A stretch of DNA of 41,445 bases from Acidovorax sp. SUPP3334 (GTDB lineage Bacteria; Pseudomonadota; Gammaproteobacteria; Burkholderiales; Burkholderiaceae_C): assembly GCF_030159055.1 (NCBI RefSeq), contig NZ_BQXQ01000037.1, positions 1 to 41,445 of the forward strand. The letters are read 5' to 3'. The notes beneath the pieces are model-generated. The model was given only the letters and a program-made list of their open reading frames with translations. It did not search any database and was not told where the DNA came from. The position numbers and the translations under genes are program-made. Positions 8,488-17,020 of this stretch are shown here, in pieces (position 1 is the stretch's first letter; the number at the start of each line of letters is the position of its first letter).

Positions 8488-8913
8488 TTAACTGGTGTGC
8501 CAGCTGGTTTGGCCGCCGGAAGGCCCCTGGTGGAACACCAGGTCGTCCACCGGCTTGCCGCCCACCAGGTGGCTTTCGATGATGCGGTCCATGTTGGCGG
8601 GGGTGACGTCGTAGTACCAGGTGCCGTCCGGCTGCACGCACATCACCGGGCCACCCTTGCAGGCGGCAAAGCAGCTCACGCGGCTGCGTTTGACGCGCAG
8701 CTCGCCGTCGTTCAGCCCGGCGGCCTTGAACTTGTCGCCCAGGCTGTCGAACAGGGCCTGGGCCTGGCCGTCTTCCGCGCAGCGCGGGCCGGTGCAGATG
8801 AGGATGTGGCGGCGGTAGGCGCCGATTTTTGGCTTGATGGCCACGCGCACCCCTTCGGGCGCTGCGGTGGCGGTGTCAGCGGCGGTGCCGGTGGTGGGGT
8901 CTTGCTGGCTCAT
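8488..8913 (-). CDS. (2Fe-2S) ferredoxin-like protein, last gene of the cobalamin operon
   Basis: 141-residue thioredoxin-like [2Fe-2S] ferredoxin. The cluster ligands are visible as C-x4-C (ICTGPRC) and C-x3-C ([10 protein letters not shown]), in the order typical of this fold. Its start overlaps the cobJ stop by 4 bases. Ferredoxins of this type often sit in cobalamin clusters and are thought to supply electrons to a corrin-ring reduction step. The C-terminal end (...GGQTSWHTS) lies exactly where GC drops into the low-GC island, so the tail may have been reshaped by that insertion. Confidence 0.88.
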   Translation of the reverse strand: MSQQDPTTGTAADTATAAPEGVRVAIKPKIGAYRRHILICTGPRCAEDGQAQALFDSLGDKFKAAGLNDGELRVKRSRVSCFAACKGGPVMCVQPDGTWYYDVTPANMDRIIESHLVGGKPVDDLVFHQGPSGGQTSWHTS

Positions 8914-9914
8914 GCCTCTTCCTCGGTGGTGGCGACGGCCTCGGTGGCCAGGGGCTGGGCCAGGGTGTCCTGAATGTAATCGGCCGGCAGGCGGTGGCGC
9001 CGGGCCAGGGCCTCGATGCTTTCGCCGGCCGCGTGGTCGAGCTGCAGATTCTCCAGCCAGCCGTTGAGGCCGGTGGAGAGCGAGCGGCCCGGGCGCTCGC
9101 CGGCCAGGGTGGTGCCGCCGCCTTCCACGTCGTACTTGTTGGCGTAGCCGCGCGGCGTGACCATCAGGCCGTGCCGCACGATGGTGTTGCTGTTGCCGAT
9201 GAGCACGGTGCTGAGCATGCCGATGTCGGCATCGCACATGGTGGCCAGCGTGGCGAACTCGATGCGCTCGCGGCGGCGGTAGGCGCTCTTGACGATGGCG
9301 ACCGGCGTGTCGGGGCTGCGGTGGCGCAGGAAGAGGCGCTGGGCTTCCTCGATCTGGCGCGTGCGGCGGCCGCTCTTGGGGTTGTAGAGCGCGACGACGA
9401 AGTCGGCCAGCGCCGCTGCGTCGAGCCGGCGCGCGATGGTGGGCCAGGGCGTGAGCAGGTCCGACAGCGAGATGGCGCAGAAGTCGTGCGTGAGCGGCGC
9501 GCCCACGCGGGCCGCGCAGGTGTTGATGGCCGAGGCGCCGGGCACGATCTCCACCTCGATGCCGCCGGGCTCGACCACGCCGTGCTCGTCGAAGGCGGGC
9601 GGCGTCCAGCCGGCCTGGAACAGCACCTCGAACGTGGGGCCGGCCATGCCGTACACGCCGGCATCGCCCGAGGAGATGAGCGCGACCTTCTTGCCCTCGC
9701 GGGCGCGGGCCAGCGACTCGATGGCGCGGTCCAGCTCTTCGGTCATCGACTTGCGGATGATCTCCTTGCCCTCGATGAGATCGGCCACGAGCTTGATGTA
9801 GGTGACGTAGCCGATGATGGTGTCGGCCTCGGCGATGGCCGCGCGCGCGCGGGCCGTCATGTGGTCGGTGCTGCCGGGGCCGATGCCCACGAGCATGATT
9901 TTTCCTGCGGACAT
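8910..9914 (-). CDS. cobJ: Precorrin-3B C17-methyltransferase
   Basis: 334-residue SAM-dependent methyltransferase of the corrin/uroporphyrinogen family. It adds the C17 methyl during ring contraction. Family motifs are the N-terminal [14 protein letters not shown] and [16 protein letters not shown] (the SAM-binding G-D-x-G-x-Y region), then [15 protein letters not shown] and [10 protein letters not shown]. The ATG at 9914 (MSAGKIML) begins the domain; a longer frame upstream lies in the antisense of cbiM. It follows cbiM by 13 bases. The last 80 residues extend past the core domain, as in CobJ/CbiH proteins with a C-terminal tail. The cofactor-free chemistry is known for the family, not shown here. 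Confidence 0.95.
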   Translation of the reverse strand: MSAGKIMLVGIGPGSTDHMTARARAAIAEADTIIGYVTYIKLVADLIEGKEIIRKSMTEELDRAIESLARAREGKKVALISSGDAGVYGMAGPTFEVLFQAGWTPPAFDEHGVVEPGGIEVEIVPGASAINTCAARVGAPLTHDFCAISLSDLLTPWPTIARRLDAAALADFVVALYNPKSGRRTRQIEEAQRLFLRHRSPDTPVAIVKSAYRRRERIEFATLATMCDADIGMLSTVLIGNSNTIVRHGLMVTPRGYANKYDVEGGGTTLAGERPGRSLSTGLNGWLENLQLDHAAGESIEALARRHRLPADYIQDTLAQPLATEAVATTEEEA

Positions 9915-9927
9915 GTGCGCGGGCTCC

Positions 9928-10602
9928 TCAGGCGGCGGTGGTGCGTGCGGCGCCAGCGCCGGGGGCGGTGACGCGCTGCAGCGTGCGCTCGTCGATGCAG
10001 GCGGCCAGCCAGCGGCTGCCGCGCAGGCGGCGCGCGCCCAGCAGCAGCGCGATGGTGAGCAGCGGCTCGACGGCCACCAGGCTGGCGTAGGAGGCCGCGA
10101 ACAGCGCCCAGTCGGCCACCGGGGCGGCATCGCTGCTGATCGACAGCCAAAAGCCCACCATCAGCGTCACGCCCGCGTAGTACACGGCGTCGAGCTTGAG
10201 CACGTTGGCCACGCTCAGGCGCTGCATGCGCCGGCCCAGCGCGTGGTGCGTGACCACCAGCGGCACGGCCAGGCTCAGGAAGTTGATGGCCAGGTGCGCC
10301 AGGTCTTGCGGCTCGAAGACCAGCGCCTGCACCAGCAGCCCCAGGCCGAACCCGAACAGCGTGGGCACGAAGCCGAACAGCAGGTAGATGGGCATGGCGC
10401 CCACCAGGTGCAGCTCCGATGGGCCCACGGGCAGGTGCCAGGCCTGCATGAGCAGGCTGAAGAAGAACGCGGCCAGCGCGGTGCGCAGCCAGGCGGTGGG
10501 GCTTTTGAGCAGGCCCATGGCGTGCGCGCCCAGCAGCGCCGACGCGGCGGCCGAGGCATAGGCGATCTTGTCTTGCGAGAGGATGCCGATTTCGATGTGC
10601 AT
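9928..10602 (-). CDS. cbiM: CbiM-like cobalt/energy-coupling-factor permease
   Basis: 224-residue inner-membrane protein with six or seven helices. It begins MHIEIGIL, keeping the His-2 that coordinates the metal in CbiM/NikM proteins, and has WHLPVGPSELHLVGAMP, a typical CbiM core motif. It sits in the cobalamin operon, 67 bases after cobE and 13 before cobJ, the only place where the operon has an appreciable gap. The CbiN, CbiQ and CbiO partners are absent from the window, so it either acts alone or uses components coded elsewhere. Role: cobalt uptake for the CbiX-dependent chelation step. Confidence 0.88.
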   Translation of the reverse strand: MHIEIGILSQDKIAYASAAASALLGAHAMGLLKSPTAWLRTALAAFFFSLLMQAWHLPVGPSELHLVGAMPIYLLFGFVPTLFGFGLGLLVQALVFEPQDLAHLAINFLSLAVPLVVTHHALGRRMQRLSVANVLKLDAVYYAGVTLMVGFWLSISSDAAPVADWALFAASYASLVAVEPLLTIALLLGARRLRGSRWLAACIDERTLQRVTAPGAGAARTTAA

Positions 10603-10669
10603 GGTGTGAACCTTTCGGACGGGGTAGGAAGAGAAAAACGGGAATGAGAAAGAAGGTGGACAGGGGCGG

Positions 10670-11155
10670 TCAGCCGGTGCCCGCGGCGATGCGTGCGATC
10701 GACACCGTGGCGTTGCGTCCGTCGTCACCGCGCAGCCGGTGCTTTTCGACCAGCAGCGCCCGCGCATCGTGCGCGGCACCGGCCGCCAGCAGCGCCGCGG
10801 CTTCGCTGACCGAGGGCGTGCCCATGTAGCGCAGCACGGTGTCCGACGGGTTGGGCACCGGCACGGCGGCCAGTTGCGCAGCGCTGTACCAGCGCAGCGG
10901 CCAGCCGTGGCGCGCCGCCAGCGAGAGGAAGGCCGCTTCGTCGGCCTTGGCCTCGATGCTGGCCGCGACTGCCACCTGCGCGATGTCGGCGCCGGCCTGG
11001 GCCAGGGCCGCGCGCAGGCAGGCCTCGACCGTGGCCTCGGGCGTGCCCCGGTCGCAGCCCAGGCCCACGGCCAGGCGCACATCCAGAGGCTCCCCTGAGC
11101 GCGCAGCCGGGTACTCATCCGGGCGCAGGTCGGCGGCGGAATGCGCAGCGCTCAT
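10670..11155 (-). CDS. cobE: CobE / CbiG C-terminal-domain protein
   Basis: 161-residue protein matching the CobE/CbiG C-terminal domain: AVGLGCDRGTPEATVEACLR near the start and NPSDTVLRYMGTPSVSEAAALLAAG further on, the hallmark Gly-rich and V-x-E-x-A-A motifs. In the anaerobic route CbiG opens the delta-lactone of cobalt-precorrin-5A. Here the C-terminal domain is a separate polypeptide, while the N-terminal and central parts come from the overlapping upstream gene (4-base ATGA overlap at 11152-11155). The two products probably work together. Confidence 0.88.
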   Translation of the reverse strand: MSAAHSAADLRPDEYPAARSGEPLDVRLAVGLGCDRGTPEATVEACLRAALAQAGADIAQVAVAASIEAKADEAAFLSLAARHGWPLRWYSAAQLAAVPVPNPSDTVLRYMGTPSVSEAAALLAAGAAHDARALLVEKHRLRGDDGRNATVSIARIAAGTG

Positions 11156-11943
11156 GCCGGGGCGCCGTCCACCGGCGGGCGATAGACCACCAGGCGCTCG
11201 TGCAAGGCTTCCCACTGCGCGGGTGGCACGTCGGCATGGGTGACCCACAGCACCGCGCGGTAGTGCGCCAGATCGACATCGGCCAGGCGGTCGAAGCAGG
11301 CGATGTTGGCGGGCAGCGGCGTGGGCCGGTTCCACCAGTCGCGGCGGCCGGCCTCCTGCACGACGGCGATGGGCTCGCCGTTGACGACGTGGGCCGACAC
11401 GCGCGTGATGTTGATCTTGGGCGCCTCCACGCGCCAGCCCAGGTGGCGCCCGAGGATGTCCACGGGAATGGTCTTGCCCACGTCCGACGCGGTGGTGAGC
11501 ACGGGTGTGGCGCCGATCAGCGCGGCGATGCGCTCGCTCCATTCGTTGGCGCCGCCCACATGGCCCGACAGCACGGGGATGACGAACTGGCCGGCGTCGT
11601 CCACCACCGTCACGCCGGGGTCCTCGTCTTTCGACTTCAGCACGGGCGCGATCAGGCGCACGACGGCGCCCAGCGACACGAAGAACACCAGTTGGTCGTA
11701 GCCCGCGAAGAGCGGCGCGATCTCGTCGCGCAGCGCGCCTTCGTAGGCCCGCACGGTGTTGGGCAGGCCCTCGAACGCGCTGGCGAATTTGGCGGCGGTG
11801 CACACATGGGCCTGCGGCACGTCGCGCGCCAGTTGCGCGGCCTGCGCGGCGCCGTGGCGCGTGATGGCGACGAGGCACACGCGCACCGATTCGGGCGCGA
11901 TGGCCGGGGCGGAAAGCACCACGGGGGCGGTGGTTGGGGTCAT
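11152..11943 (-). CDS. cbiG: CbiG N-terminal/central domains, cobalt-precorrin-5A hydrolase
   Basis: 263 residues. The family motifs are FFVSLGAVVRLIAPVLKSKDEDPGV (the A-x-G-x-x-V-R-x-I-A-P core), VVDDAGQFVIPVLSGHVGGAN and TASDVGKTIPVDILG. These are the CbiG N-terminal and central domains; the C-terminal domain is the separate cobE gene. The enzyme releases acetaldehyde from the ring-contracted intermediate in the cobalt-early pathway. Start ATG at 11943 overlaps the cobI stop by 4 bases. Confidence 0.92.
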   Translation of the reverse strand: MTPTTAPVVLSAPAIAPESVRVCLVAITRHGAAQAAQLARDVPQAHVCTAAKFASAFEGLPNTVRAYEGALRDEIAPLFAGYDQLVFFVSLGAVVRLIAPVLKSKDEDPGVTVVDDAGQFVIPVLSGHVGGANEWSERIAALIGATPVLTTASDVGKTIPVDILGRHLGWRVEAPKINITRVSAHVVNGEPIAVVQEAGRRDWWNRPTPLPANIACFDRLADVDLAHYRAVLWVTHADVPPAQWEALHERLVVYRPPVDGAPA

Positions 11944-12794
11944 TCGTTGGGCTCCATTGCGGCCGATGGGAAGTCCGCTGCGCCGAGGGGCGGCGCGGCG
12001 GGCGAGGTTTTCTTGAGGCAGCCCTTGATGCGCTCGCCCCGGATGCGGTGCGGGTTCTTCACCACCATGAGCGAGAGGTAGCTGACCCTGGTGCCGCGCA
12101 GTGCGGGCAGGTCCACGCCGTTCACGCTGCGCTCGTCGGGTGCGCCCACGCGCTCGATGAACTGGGTGTGCGGCAGCAGCTCGCGCCGGGCCAGCCAGTC
12201 GATCAGGTCGTCCATGAGTGGCTTGACCTTCATCAGCACCAGCGTGTCGAAATCGGTCAGCAGGCGGTCCACAGCGCTCACGCCGTAGGCGGCGGGCACG
12301 ATGGCGATGGTGTCGTCCTGCTCGGCCAGGGGCATGCCGCGCGCGGCGCAGGCGGCGGCGAAGGCGTTCACGCCAGCGATCACCGGCGTGTCGATGCGCG
12401 CATCCAGCGCACGCACGGTCCGCGCCAGGTGGCCGAAGGTGGCGTAGGTGCTGGCGTCGCCCTCCACCAGAAACAGCACGTCCTGCCCGGACCGCAGCCA
12501 GGGCAGCACGGTGTCGGCCGCGCGCATCCACGCGCGGGCCAGCTTGTCGCCGTCGTGCGTCATGGGAAAGAGCAGCGTCTGGTGCGCGGCGGGCGGCACC
12601 AGGCCCGCTCGCTGCACGATGTCGAACGCGTAGCTGGGCGTCTTGGTGCTGCGCGCGGGATAGGTCCACACGGCGTCGGGGCGCTGCAGTTGCGCCCACG
12701 CGGCGCGCGTGATGAGGCCGGGGTCGCCCGGGCCGAGCGACACGCCGATCAGGCGGCCGAGCGTGGGGTGGGCGGGTGCGGTGCCGCCGGTCAT
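11940..12794 (-). CDS. cobI: Precorrin-2 / cobalt-factor-II C20-methyltransferase
   Basis: 284-residue SAM-dependent corrin methyltransferase. Motifs are GVSLGPGDPGLITRAA at the start, FLVEGDASTYATFGHL (the G-D-x-x-x-Y SAM region) and PVIAGVNAFAAACAARGMPLA. CobI/CbiL methylates C20, the first methylation specific to the corrin branch. A 40-residue tail (KGCLKKTSPAAPPLG...) follows the domain. It overlaps cobL and cbiG by 4 bases on either side. Confidence 0.94.
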   Translation of the reverse strand: MTGGTAPAHPTLGRLIGVSLGPGDPGLITRAAWAQLQRPDAVWTYPARSTKTPSYAFDIVQRAGLVPPAAHQTLLFPMTHDGDKLARAWMRAADTVLPWLRSGQDVLFLVEGDASTYATFGHLARTVRALDARIDTPVIAGVNAFAAACAARGMPLAEQDDTIAIVPAAYGVSAVDRLLTDFDTLVLMKVKPLMDDLIDWLARRELLPHTQFIERVGAPDERSVNGVDLPALRGTRVSYLSLMVVKNPHRIRGERIKGCLKKTSPAAPPLGAADFPSAAMEPNE

Positions 12795-14164
12795 GCCGCG
12801 CCCTCCCCGGCCGATGCTGCCGATGCAGCCGATGCAGCCGATGCAGCCGATGCAGTCTGCGGCGGGGCCGCCTGCGCGCAGACGATCCACACCGGGTTCT
12901 CGGCCGCCATGCGGTGCATGTGCAGGATGGGCTTGCTGCGCGCGGCCTGCAGCTGCAGCACGTCCCACGCGGCGCCCGCAGCCTGCAGCGCCTGCGTGGC
13001 GGCGGCCAGGTTCTCCAGCGTGACGAAGTTCATCACCAGCCAGCCGCCCGGGCGCAGGCGCGCCAGGCACAGGGCGATCAGCTCGGCCAGCTCGCCGCCC
13101 GAGCCGCCGATGAACACGGCGTCGGGGTCGTCCCATTCCGCCAGCCCTTCGGGCGCCTTGCCCTGCACCAGCGTGTGATTGGAAACGCCGAACGCCTGCA
13201 CGTTCTGGCGCGCGATGGCCGCGTCGGCCTCGTTCTTTTCGATGGCCCACACATGGCCCTGCGGGCACAGGCGCGCGGCCTCCAGCCCCACCGAGCCGCT
13301 GCCCGCGCCGAGGTCCCACACACGGCTGTCGGCGCGCAGCTGCAGGCGCGCCAGCGACACGGCGCGCACCTCCTGCTTGGTGATGAGGCCCTTGTCGGGC
13401 TGGCGCTGGTGGTAGGCGGCATCGGCCAGGCCGAAGCGCACCGGCACGGGCCGCGGGCGCGTGCGCACCAGCAGCACCACGTTGGGGTCGGCGAAGGTCT
13501 GGTGCGCGGCGTCTTCGGGCGCGAGCTCGGTCCACACGCGTTCGTCGGCGGTGCACAGGCGCTCGGCCACGGCCATCTGGAAGTCGCCGCCCTGCCCTTC
13601 GGCCAGCAGCAGCCGCGCGATGCGGTCGGGCGTGTTGTCGGGGCTGGTGAGCACGGCCAAGCGGTCGTGCGCGCGCAGGGCCTGCGCCAGCGCATAGAGC
13701 CCGTGCGAGGGCGCCGCGCCCTGCTGCCACTCGCCCGCGTCCCTGGCGTGGACGGAGACGATGCGCGCGTCCTGCCAGGCCAGCCCCAGCCGGGCGCAGG
13801 CCAGCTGCAGCGTGGAGACGTTGGGAATGACCTCGATGGCCTCGATGCACAGGCGCGAGGCGAGGTAGCTGGCGATGCCGTGGCACAGCGGATCGCCGGT
13901 GGCCAGCACCACGCTGGTCTGCTGCGCCTCGCGCGCGGCGGCGATCCAGCCGGGCACGGCCGAGAGCTGGCCCGTCAGGTCGCGCCGCGTGGCGCCGGGG
14001 GCGATGTCGTCCTCGAACAGCGCCAGCGTGCGGGCCCCGCCGATCACGAGGTCGGCGCGGCGCAGCAGCGCGAGCGCGGTGGCGCCCAGGCTGGCCGCGC
14101 CATCGTCGAGCACGCCGATCACGCGGCAGGGCTGGGGGTCGGAAAGTCGGTCGGGCGGGATCAT
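12791..14164 (-). CDS. cobL: Precorrin-6Y C5,15-methyltransferase (decarboxylating), CbiE-CbiT fusion
   Basis: 457 residues. The N-terminal CbiE-like methyltransferase (about 12-215) shows VLATGDPLCHGIASYL and VIPNVSTLQLACARLGLA. The C-terminal CbiT-like domain (about 245-430) has the SAM loop WDLGAGSGSVGLEAARL and FIGGSGGELAELI. The fused form methylates C5 and C15 and decarboxylates the acetate side chain. The extreme C-terminus is an Ala-Ser repeat produced by a 9-bp tandem DNA repeat at 12812-12856. Start ATG at 14164 overlaps the cbiD stop by 4 bases. Confidence 0.95.
   Translation of the reverse strand: MIPPDRLSDPQPCRVIGVLDDGAASLGATALALLRRADLVIGGARTLALFEDDIAPGATRRDLTGQLSAVPGWIAAAREAQQTSVVLATGDPLCHGIASYLASRLCIEAIEVIPNVSTLQLACARLGLAWQDARIVSVHARDAGEWQQGAAPSHGLYALAQALRAHDRLAVLTSPDNTPDRIARLLLAEGQGGDFQMAVAERLCTADERVWTELAPEDAAHQTFADPNVVLLVRTRPRPVPVRFGLADAAYHQRQPDKGLITKQEVRAVSLARLQLRADSRVWDLGAGSGSVGLEAARLCPQGHVWAIEKNEADAAIARQNVQAFGVSNHTLVQGKAPEGLAEWDDPDAVFIGGSGGELAELIALCLARLRPGGWLVMNFVTLENLAAATQALQAAGAAWDVLQLQAARSKPILHMHRMAAENPVWIVCAQAAPPQTASAASAASAASAASAGEGAA
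12812..12856 (+). repeat. 9-bp tandem repeat in the 3' end of cobL
   Basis: Five units of CGATGCAGC (the first and last carry one change each). They are in frame and give an Ser-Ala-Ala tail after the CbiT domain. The copy number is probably variable by slippage, without frameshift. Confidence 0.9.
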
Positions 14165-15285
14165 GCGATGGTGGCCGGGCCGCAGACGGCCTCGGTGATC
14201 TTGGTGCCGTCGAAATCGCAGACGAGCACGGTGAGGTGAAAGCGGTCGCCGTAGCGGTCGGGGGCGGTCAGGGTGCGCACCACGGCCTGCGCCAGCGCCG
14301 TGTGAAAGGCCGGCCCCAGGCCGATGGCCTGCATGCGCTCGGCGCCGAAGCGGGCGGTTTCGGCAGCGGCGATCTCGGCGCAGACCTCGGGCGGAGCGCC
14401 CACGCGGGCGGCCAGGCCGGCCAGCAGTTGCGTGTCGACCTCGGCCCGGTTGGCGTGGGTGATGGTCTCGCCCTGCGCTATTTTCGTGAGCTTGCCCACC
14501 ATGCCGCCGATGACCACCTCGCGCAGGCCCTGCGCCACGGCCTCGTCCAGCGCATAGCGAAGGAAGTCGCCCATCTGCACGAAGCACGCGGCGGGCAGGC
14601 CGGGGCGCTCCTTCATGGCGAACTGCTCGGTGCGCCCGCCCGTGGTGAGCACCACCACGCCGTGGCCCAGCGTGGCCGCCACCTGCACGCCCTGCACCAC
14701 GCTGGCACGGTAGGCGGAGGTGGAATACGGCTTCACGATGCCGGTGGTGCCCAGGATGGAGATGCCGCCCAGAATGCCCAGCCGCGCGTTGAGCGTCTTC
14801 TTGGCCATCTCCAGGCCCTGCGGCACGGAGATGGTCACTTCGAGGCCGGCATGCACCAGCAGCGGGCCGCCCACGGCGCGCACGTTGTCTTCGATGTTGC
14901 TGCGCGGCACCGGGTTGATGGCCGGGCCGCCCACCGCCAGGCCCAGCCCGGCCATGGTGACGGTGCCCACGCCGAAGCCGCCCGCCAGCCGCACCGCGCC
15001 GGCATCGCCGGGCAGGACGCGCACATCGGCGGTCAGGTGGGCCTTGTCGGTGCAGTCGGGGTCGTCGCCCGCGTCCTTGATGACCATGGCGTGCGCGCTG
15101 GCGCCGTCGCAGCGGCCGTCGTTCACGGCAAAGCGCACCACGTCGCCGTTGGGCAGCAGGCAGTCCACCGCGTCGGGCACGGCGCCGTGCACCAGCCCCA
15201 GCACGGCGGCGCGCGCGGCGGCCGCCGAGCACGCCCCGGTGGTGAAGCCGGTGCGCGTGCCGCGGCGCACGGTCTTTTCCATCAT
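14161..15285 (-). CDS. cbiD: Cobalt-precorrin-5B C1-methyltransferase
   Basis: 374-residue CbiD protein. The start has the diagnostic RRGTRTGFTTGACSAAAARAA, slightly beyond which come MVIKDAGDDPDCTDKAHL and GGFGVGTVTMAGLGL. The middle has NPVPRSNIEDNVRAV and GILGGISILGTTGIVKPYS. CbiD methylates C1 in the cobalt-early (anaerobic-type) pathway, so its presence with cbiX and cbiG shows that this operon inserts cobalt early. The start is taken at the first of two adjacent ATGs (15285), which overlaps the cobH stop by 4 bases. Confidence 0.95.
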   Translation of the reverse strand: MMEKTVRRGTRTGFTTGACSAAAARAAVLGLVHGAVPDAVDCLLPNGDVVRFAVNDGRCDGASAHAMVIKDAGDDPDCTDKAHLTADVRVLPGDAGAVRLAGGFGVGTVTMAGLGLAVGGPAINPVPRSNIEDNVRAVGGPLLVHAGLEVTISVPQGLEMAKKTLNARLGILGGISILGTTGIVKPYSTSAYRASVVQGVQVAATLGHGVVVLTTGGRTEQFAMKERPGLPAACFVQMGDFLRYALDEAVAQGLREVVIGGMVGKLTKIAQGETITHANRAEVDTQLLAGLAARVGAPPEVCAEIAAAETARFGAERMQAIGLGPAFHTALAQAVVRTLTAPDRYGDRFHLTVLVCDFDGTKITEAVCGPATIA

Positions 15286-15977
15286 GGCGATGGCGCCTGC
15301 GGTGCGGCCGCCTTCTGGCGCGCTTCGGCCAGTGCCAGCAGCGCGTGCAGCGCGGCCACCACCAGCGTGGAGCCGCCCTTGCGGCCGCGAATGACGATCC
15401 ACGGCACATCGGCCACGCCCGCCATCAGGTCCTTGGATTCGGCGGCGGAGACGAACCCCACCGGCATGCCCACCACCAGCGCCGGGCGCAGGCCCTCTTC
15501 GCGGATCAGCCGCACCAGCTCGATGAGCGCCGTGGGCGCATTGCCGATGCCCACGATGGCACCGGCCAGCAGCCCCTGCCGGTGCGCCTTGCGCATGGCC
15601 TGCACGGCGCGCGTGGTGTCTTCGGCCTGGGCCTGCGCGATCACGTCGGCGTCGCTGATGAACTGGTGCGTGCGCATGCCGAAGTGGCCCAGGCGCGGCT
15701 GCGACAGGCCCGAGCAGATCATCTCCACATCGGCCACCACGGGCGTGCCGCCGCGCAGCATGGCGGCGATGCCGGCCTCCACCGCCTGGGGGTGGAAGTC
15801 GGTCAGGCCGTTGAACTCGAAGTCGGCGTTGGCGTGGATCATGCGGCGCACGATGGGCCACTGCTGCGCCGTGTAGGGATGCGGGCCGGCCTCGGCGTCG
15901 ATGACGGCGAAGCTGTCGTGCTCGATGGCCTGGCCGGCGCGCGTGAGCTGCTCGGTGACGGTGTTGACGGTGCTCAT
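15282..15977 (-). CDS. cobH: Precorrin-8X / cobalt-precorrin-8 methylmutase
   Basis: 231-residue CobH/CbiC protein that moves the methyl from C11 to C12. The catalytic histidine is expected in the motif MIHANADFEFNGL. Other family landmarks are VVADVEMICSGLS, GIGNAPTALIEL, VVGMPVGFVSAAESKD and VIRGRKGGSTLVVAA. Length matches the family. It overlaps cbiX and cbiD by 4 bases each. Confidence 0.95.
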   Translation of the reverse strand: MSTVNTVTEQLTRAGQAIEHDSFAVIDAEAGPHPYTAQQWPIVRRMIHANADFEFNGLTDFHPQAVEAGIAAMLRGGTPVVADVEMICSGLSQPRLGHFGMRTHQFISDADVIAQAQAEDTTRAVQAMRKAHRQGLLAGAIVGIGNAPTALIELVRLIREEGLRPALVVGMPVGFVSAAESKDLMAGVADVPWIVIRGRKGGSTLVVAALHALLALAEARQKAAAPQAPSP

Positions 15978-17020
15978 GCGGCGGCTTCGTGCGGGTGGCC
16001 GTGCGGGTGGCCGTGTTCGTGCCCGTCGTGGGCGTGCGGATGCGGATGCGGATGTGCGTGCGGGTGCGCAGGGGACGGTGGTTGCGGGTTCGCGGGTGGG
16101 TGCCGGTGCACGACCACCTCGGCGCTCGCCACCGCTGCCACCGTTGCGGGCACGGTGGGCTGCACCGCCGGCGCGTGGGCATGCGTGTGTTCGTGGCTGT
16201 GGCCGTGCCCCAGCTCGTGGGCGATCTCGCGGTACTTGCAGCCGTCGCATGGCAGCAGGCTGCCGGCCACGCCGCCCAGCAGGTCGTTCACGCGGGTGTC
16301 CAGCAACTCGAAGATCTCGCGCTCCAGCCCGAAATGCTGCGACTGGGCGAAGCGCACCTGCGGGTACTGCGCGCGCAAATGCTCCACCTGCCGGGCGATG
16401 CGCTGCATCAGCGTGCCGGTGTACAGGTAGTAGGGCAGCACCACGATCTGCCGCATGCCCAGCAGCACCTGGCGCTGCACCACGCGCTCCAGCCGCGGCC
16501 AGGTGATGCCGGTGAAGGCGATCTCGACCAGCTCATGGTGGCCGTCTTCCTGCAGCCAGCGCGCCATCTTGGCCACGTCGCCGTTGGCCTGCCGGTCGGA
16601 CGAGCCCCGGCCCAGCAGCACGACGCCGGTGGTGGTCGGGTCGGGCATGTCCAGTGCGTTCATGCAGCGGCGCAGCTGGCGCTGCAGGATGGCCAGGATC
16701 GGCTCGCAGGCGGTGAGGTGCGGGCCGTAGAGAAATTCCACGCCCGGACAGTGCGCGCGCGCATGCTCGATGGCCTCCGGGATTTCCATCTTCACGTGGC
16801 CGGCCGCGTTCAGGATGAGCGGCAGCACCAGCACCCGGTCGCTGCCCTGCGCGGCCTGCAGCAGGCCGTCGTGCAGGCCCGGCGGCGCGAATTCGATGAA
16901 GCACACCTCGATGCGCCACGCGGGCTGGCGCACGCGCCACTGCGCCACGAAGGTGTGGATCTCGTCGTTGCCTTCGGGCTCGCGCGAGCCATGGCCGATC
17001 AGCAAAATGGTGTTTTTCAT
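15974..17020 (-). CDS. cbiX: Sirohydrochlorin cobaltochelatase, long form with His-rich tail
   Basis: 348 residues. Two tandem CbiX half-domains can be seen: the first opens with LLIGHGSREPEGNDEI (His-10, the metal-site histidine of the G-H-G-S motif), the second with VVLLGRGSSDRQANGD near residue 133. A Cys pair (LLPCDGCKYRE) follows at about 262, a possible Fe-S site as seen in some CbiX proteins. The last 75 residues are rich in His in alternating H-x-H patterns (GHGHSHEHTHAHA; HPHAHPHPHPHAHDG), probably a metal-storage or delivery tail for cobalt. It inserts Co2+ into sirohydrochlorin. Confidence 0.95.
   Translation of the reverse strand: MKNTILLIGHGSREPEGNDEIHTFVAQWRVRQPAWRIEVCFIEFAPPGLHDGLLQAAQGSDRVLVLPLILNAAGHVKMEIPEAIEHARAHCPGVEFLYGPHLTACEPILAILQRQLRRCMNALDMPDPTTTGVVLLGRGSSDRQANGDVAKMARWLQEDGHHELVEIAFTGITWPRLERVVQRQVLLGMRQIVVLPYYLYTGTLMQRIARQVEHLRAQYPQVRFAQSQHFGLEREIFELLDTRVNDLLGGVAGSLLPCDGCKYREIAHELGHGHSHEHTHAHAPAVQPTVPATVAAVASAEVVVHRHPPANPQPPSPAHPHAHPHPHPHAHDGHEHGHPHGHPHEAAA

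Noticed and set aside
6721-8567. GCCGCCCACCA at about 6722 and 8557 as flanking repeats of the first island
   Set aside because: Such C-rich runs are frequent in this DNA, one copy lies inside the ferredoxin gene, and neither marks a clean GC boundary.
15974-16250. Tandem GCGGATGCG-like repeats as a CRISPR or satellite
   Set aside because: They are the codons of the His/Pro-rich tail of CbiX; no spacers and no repeat of fixed length.
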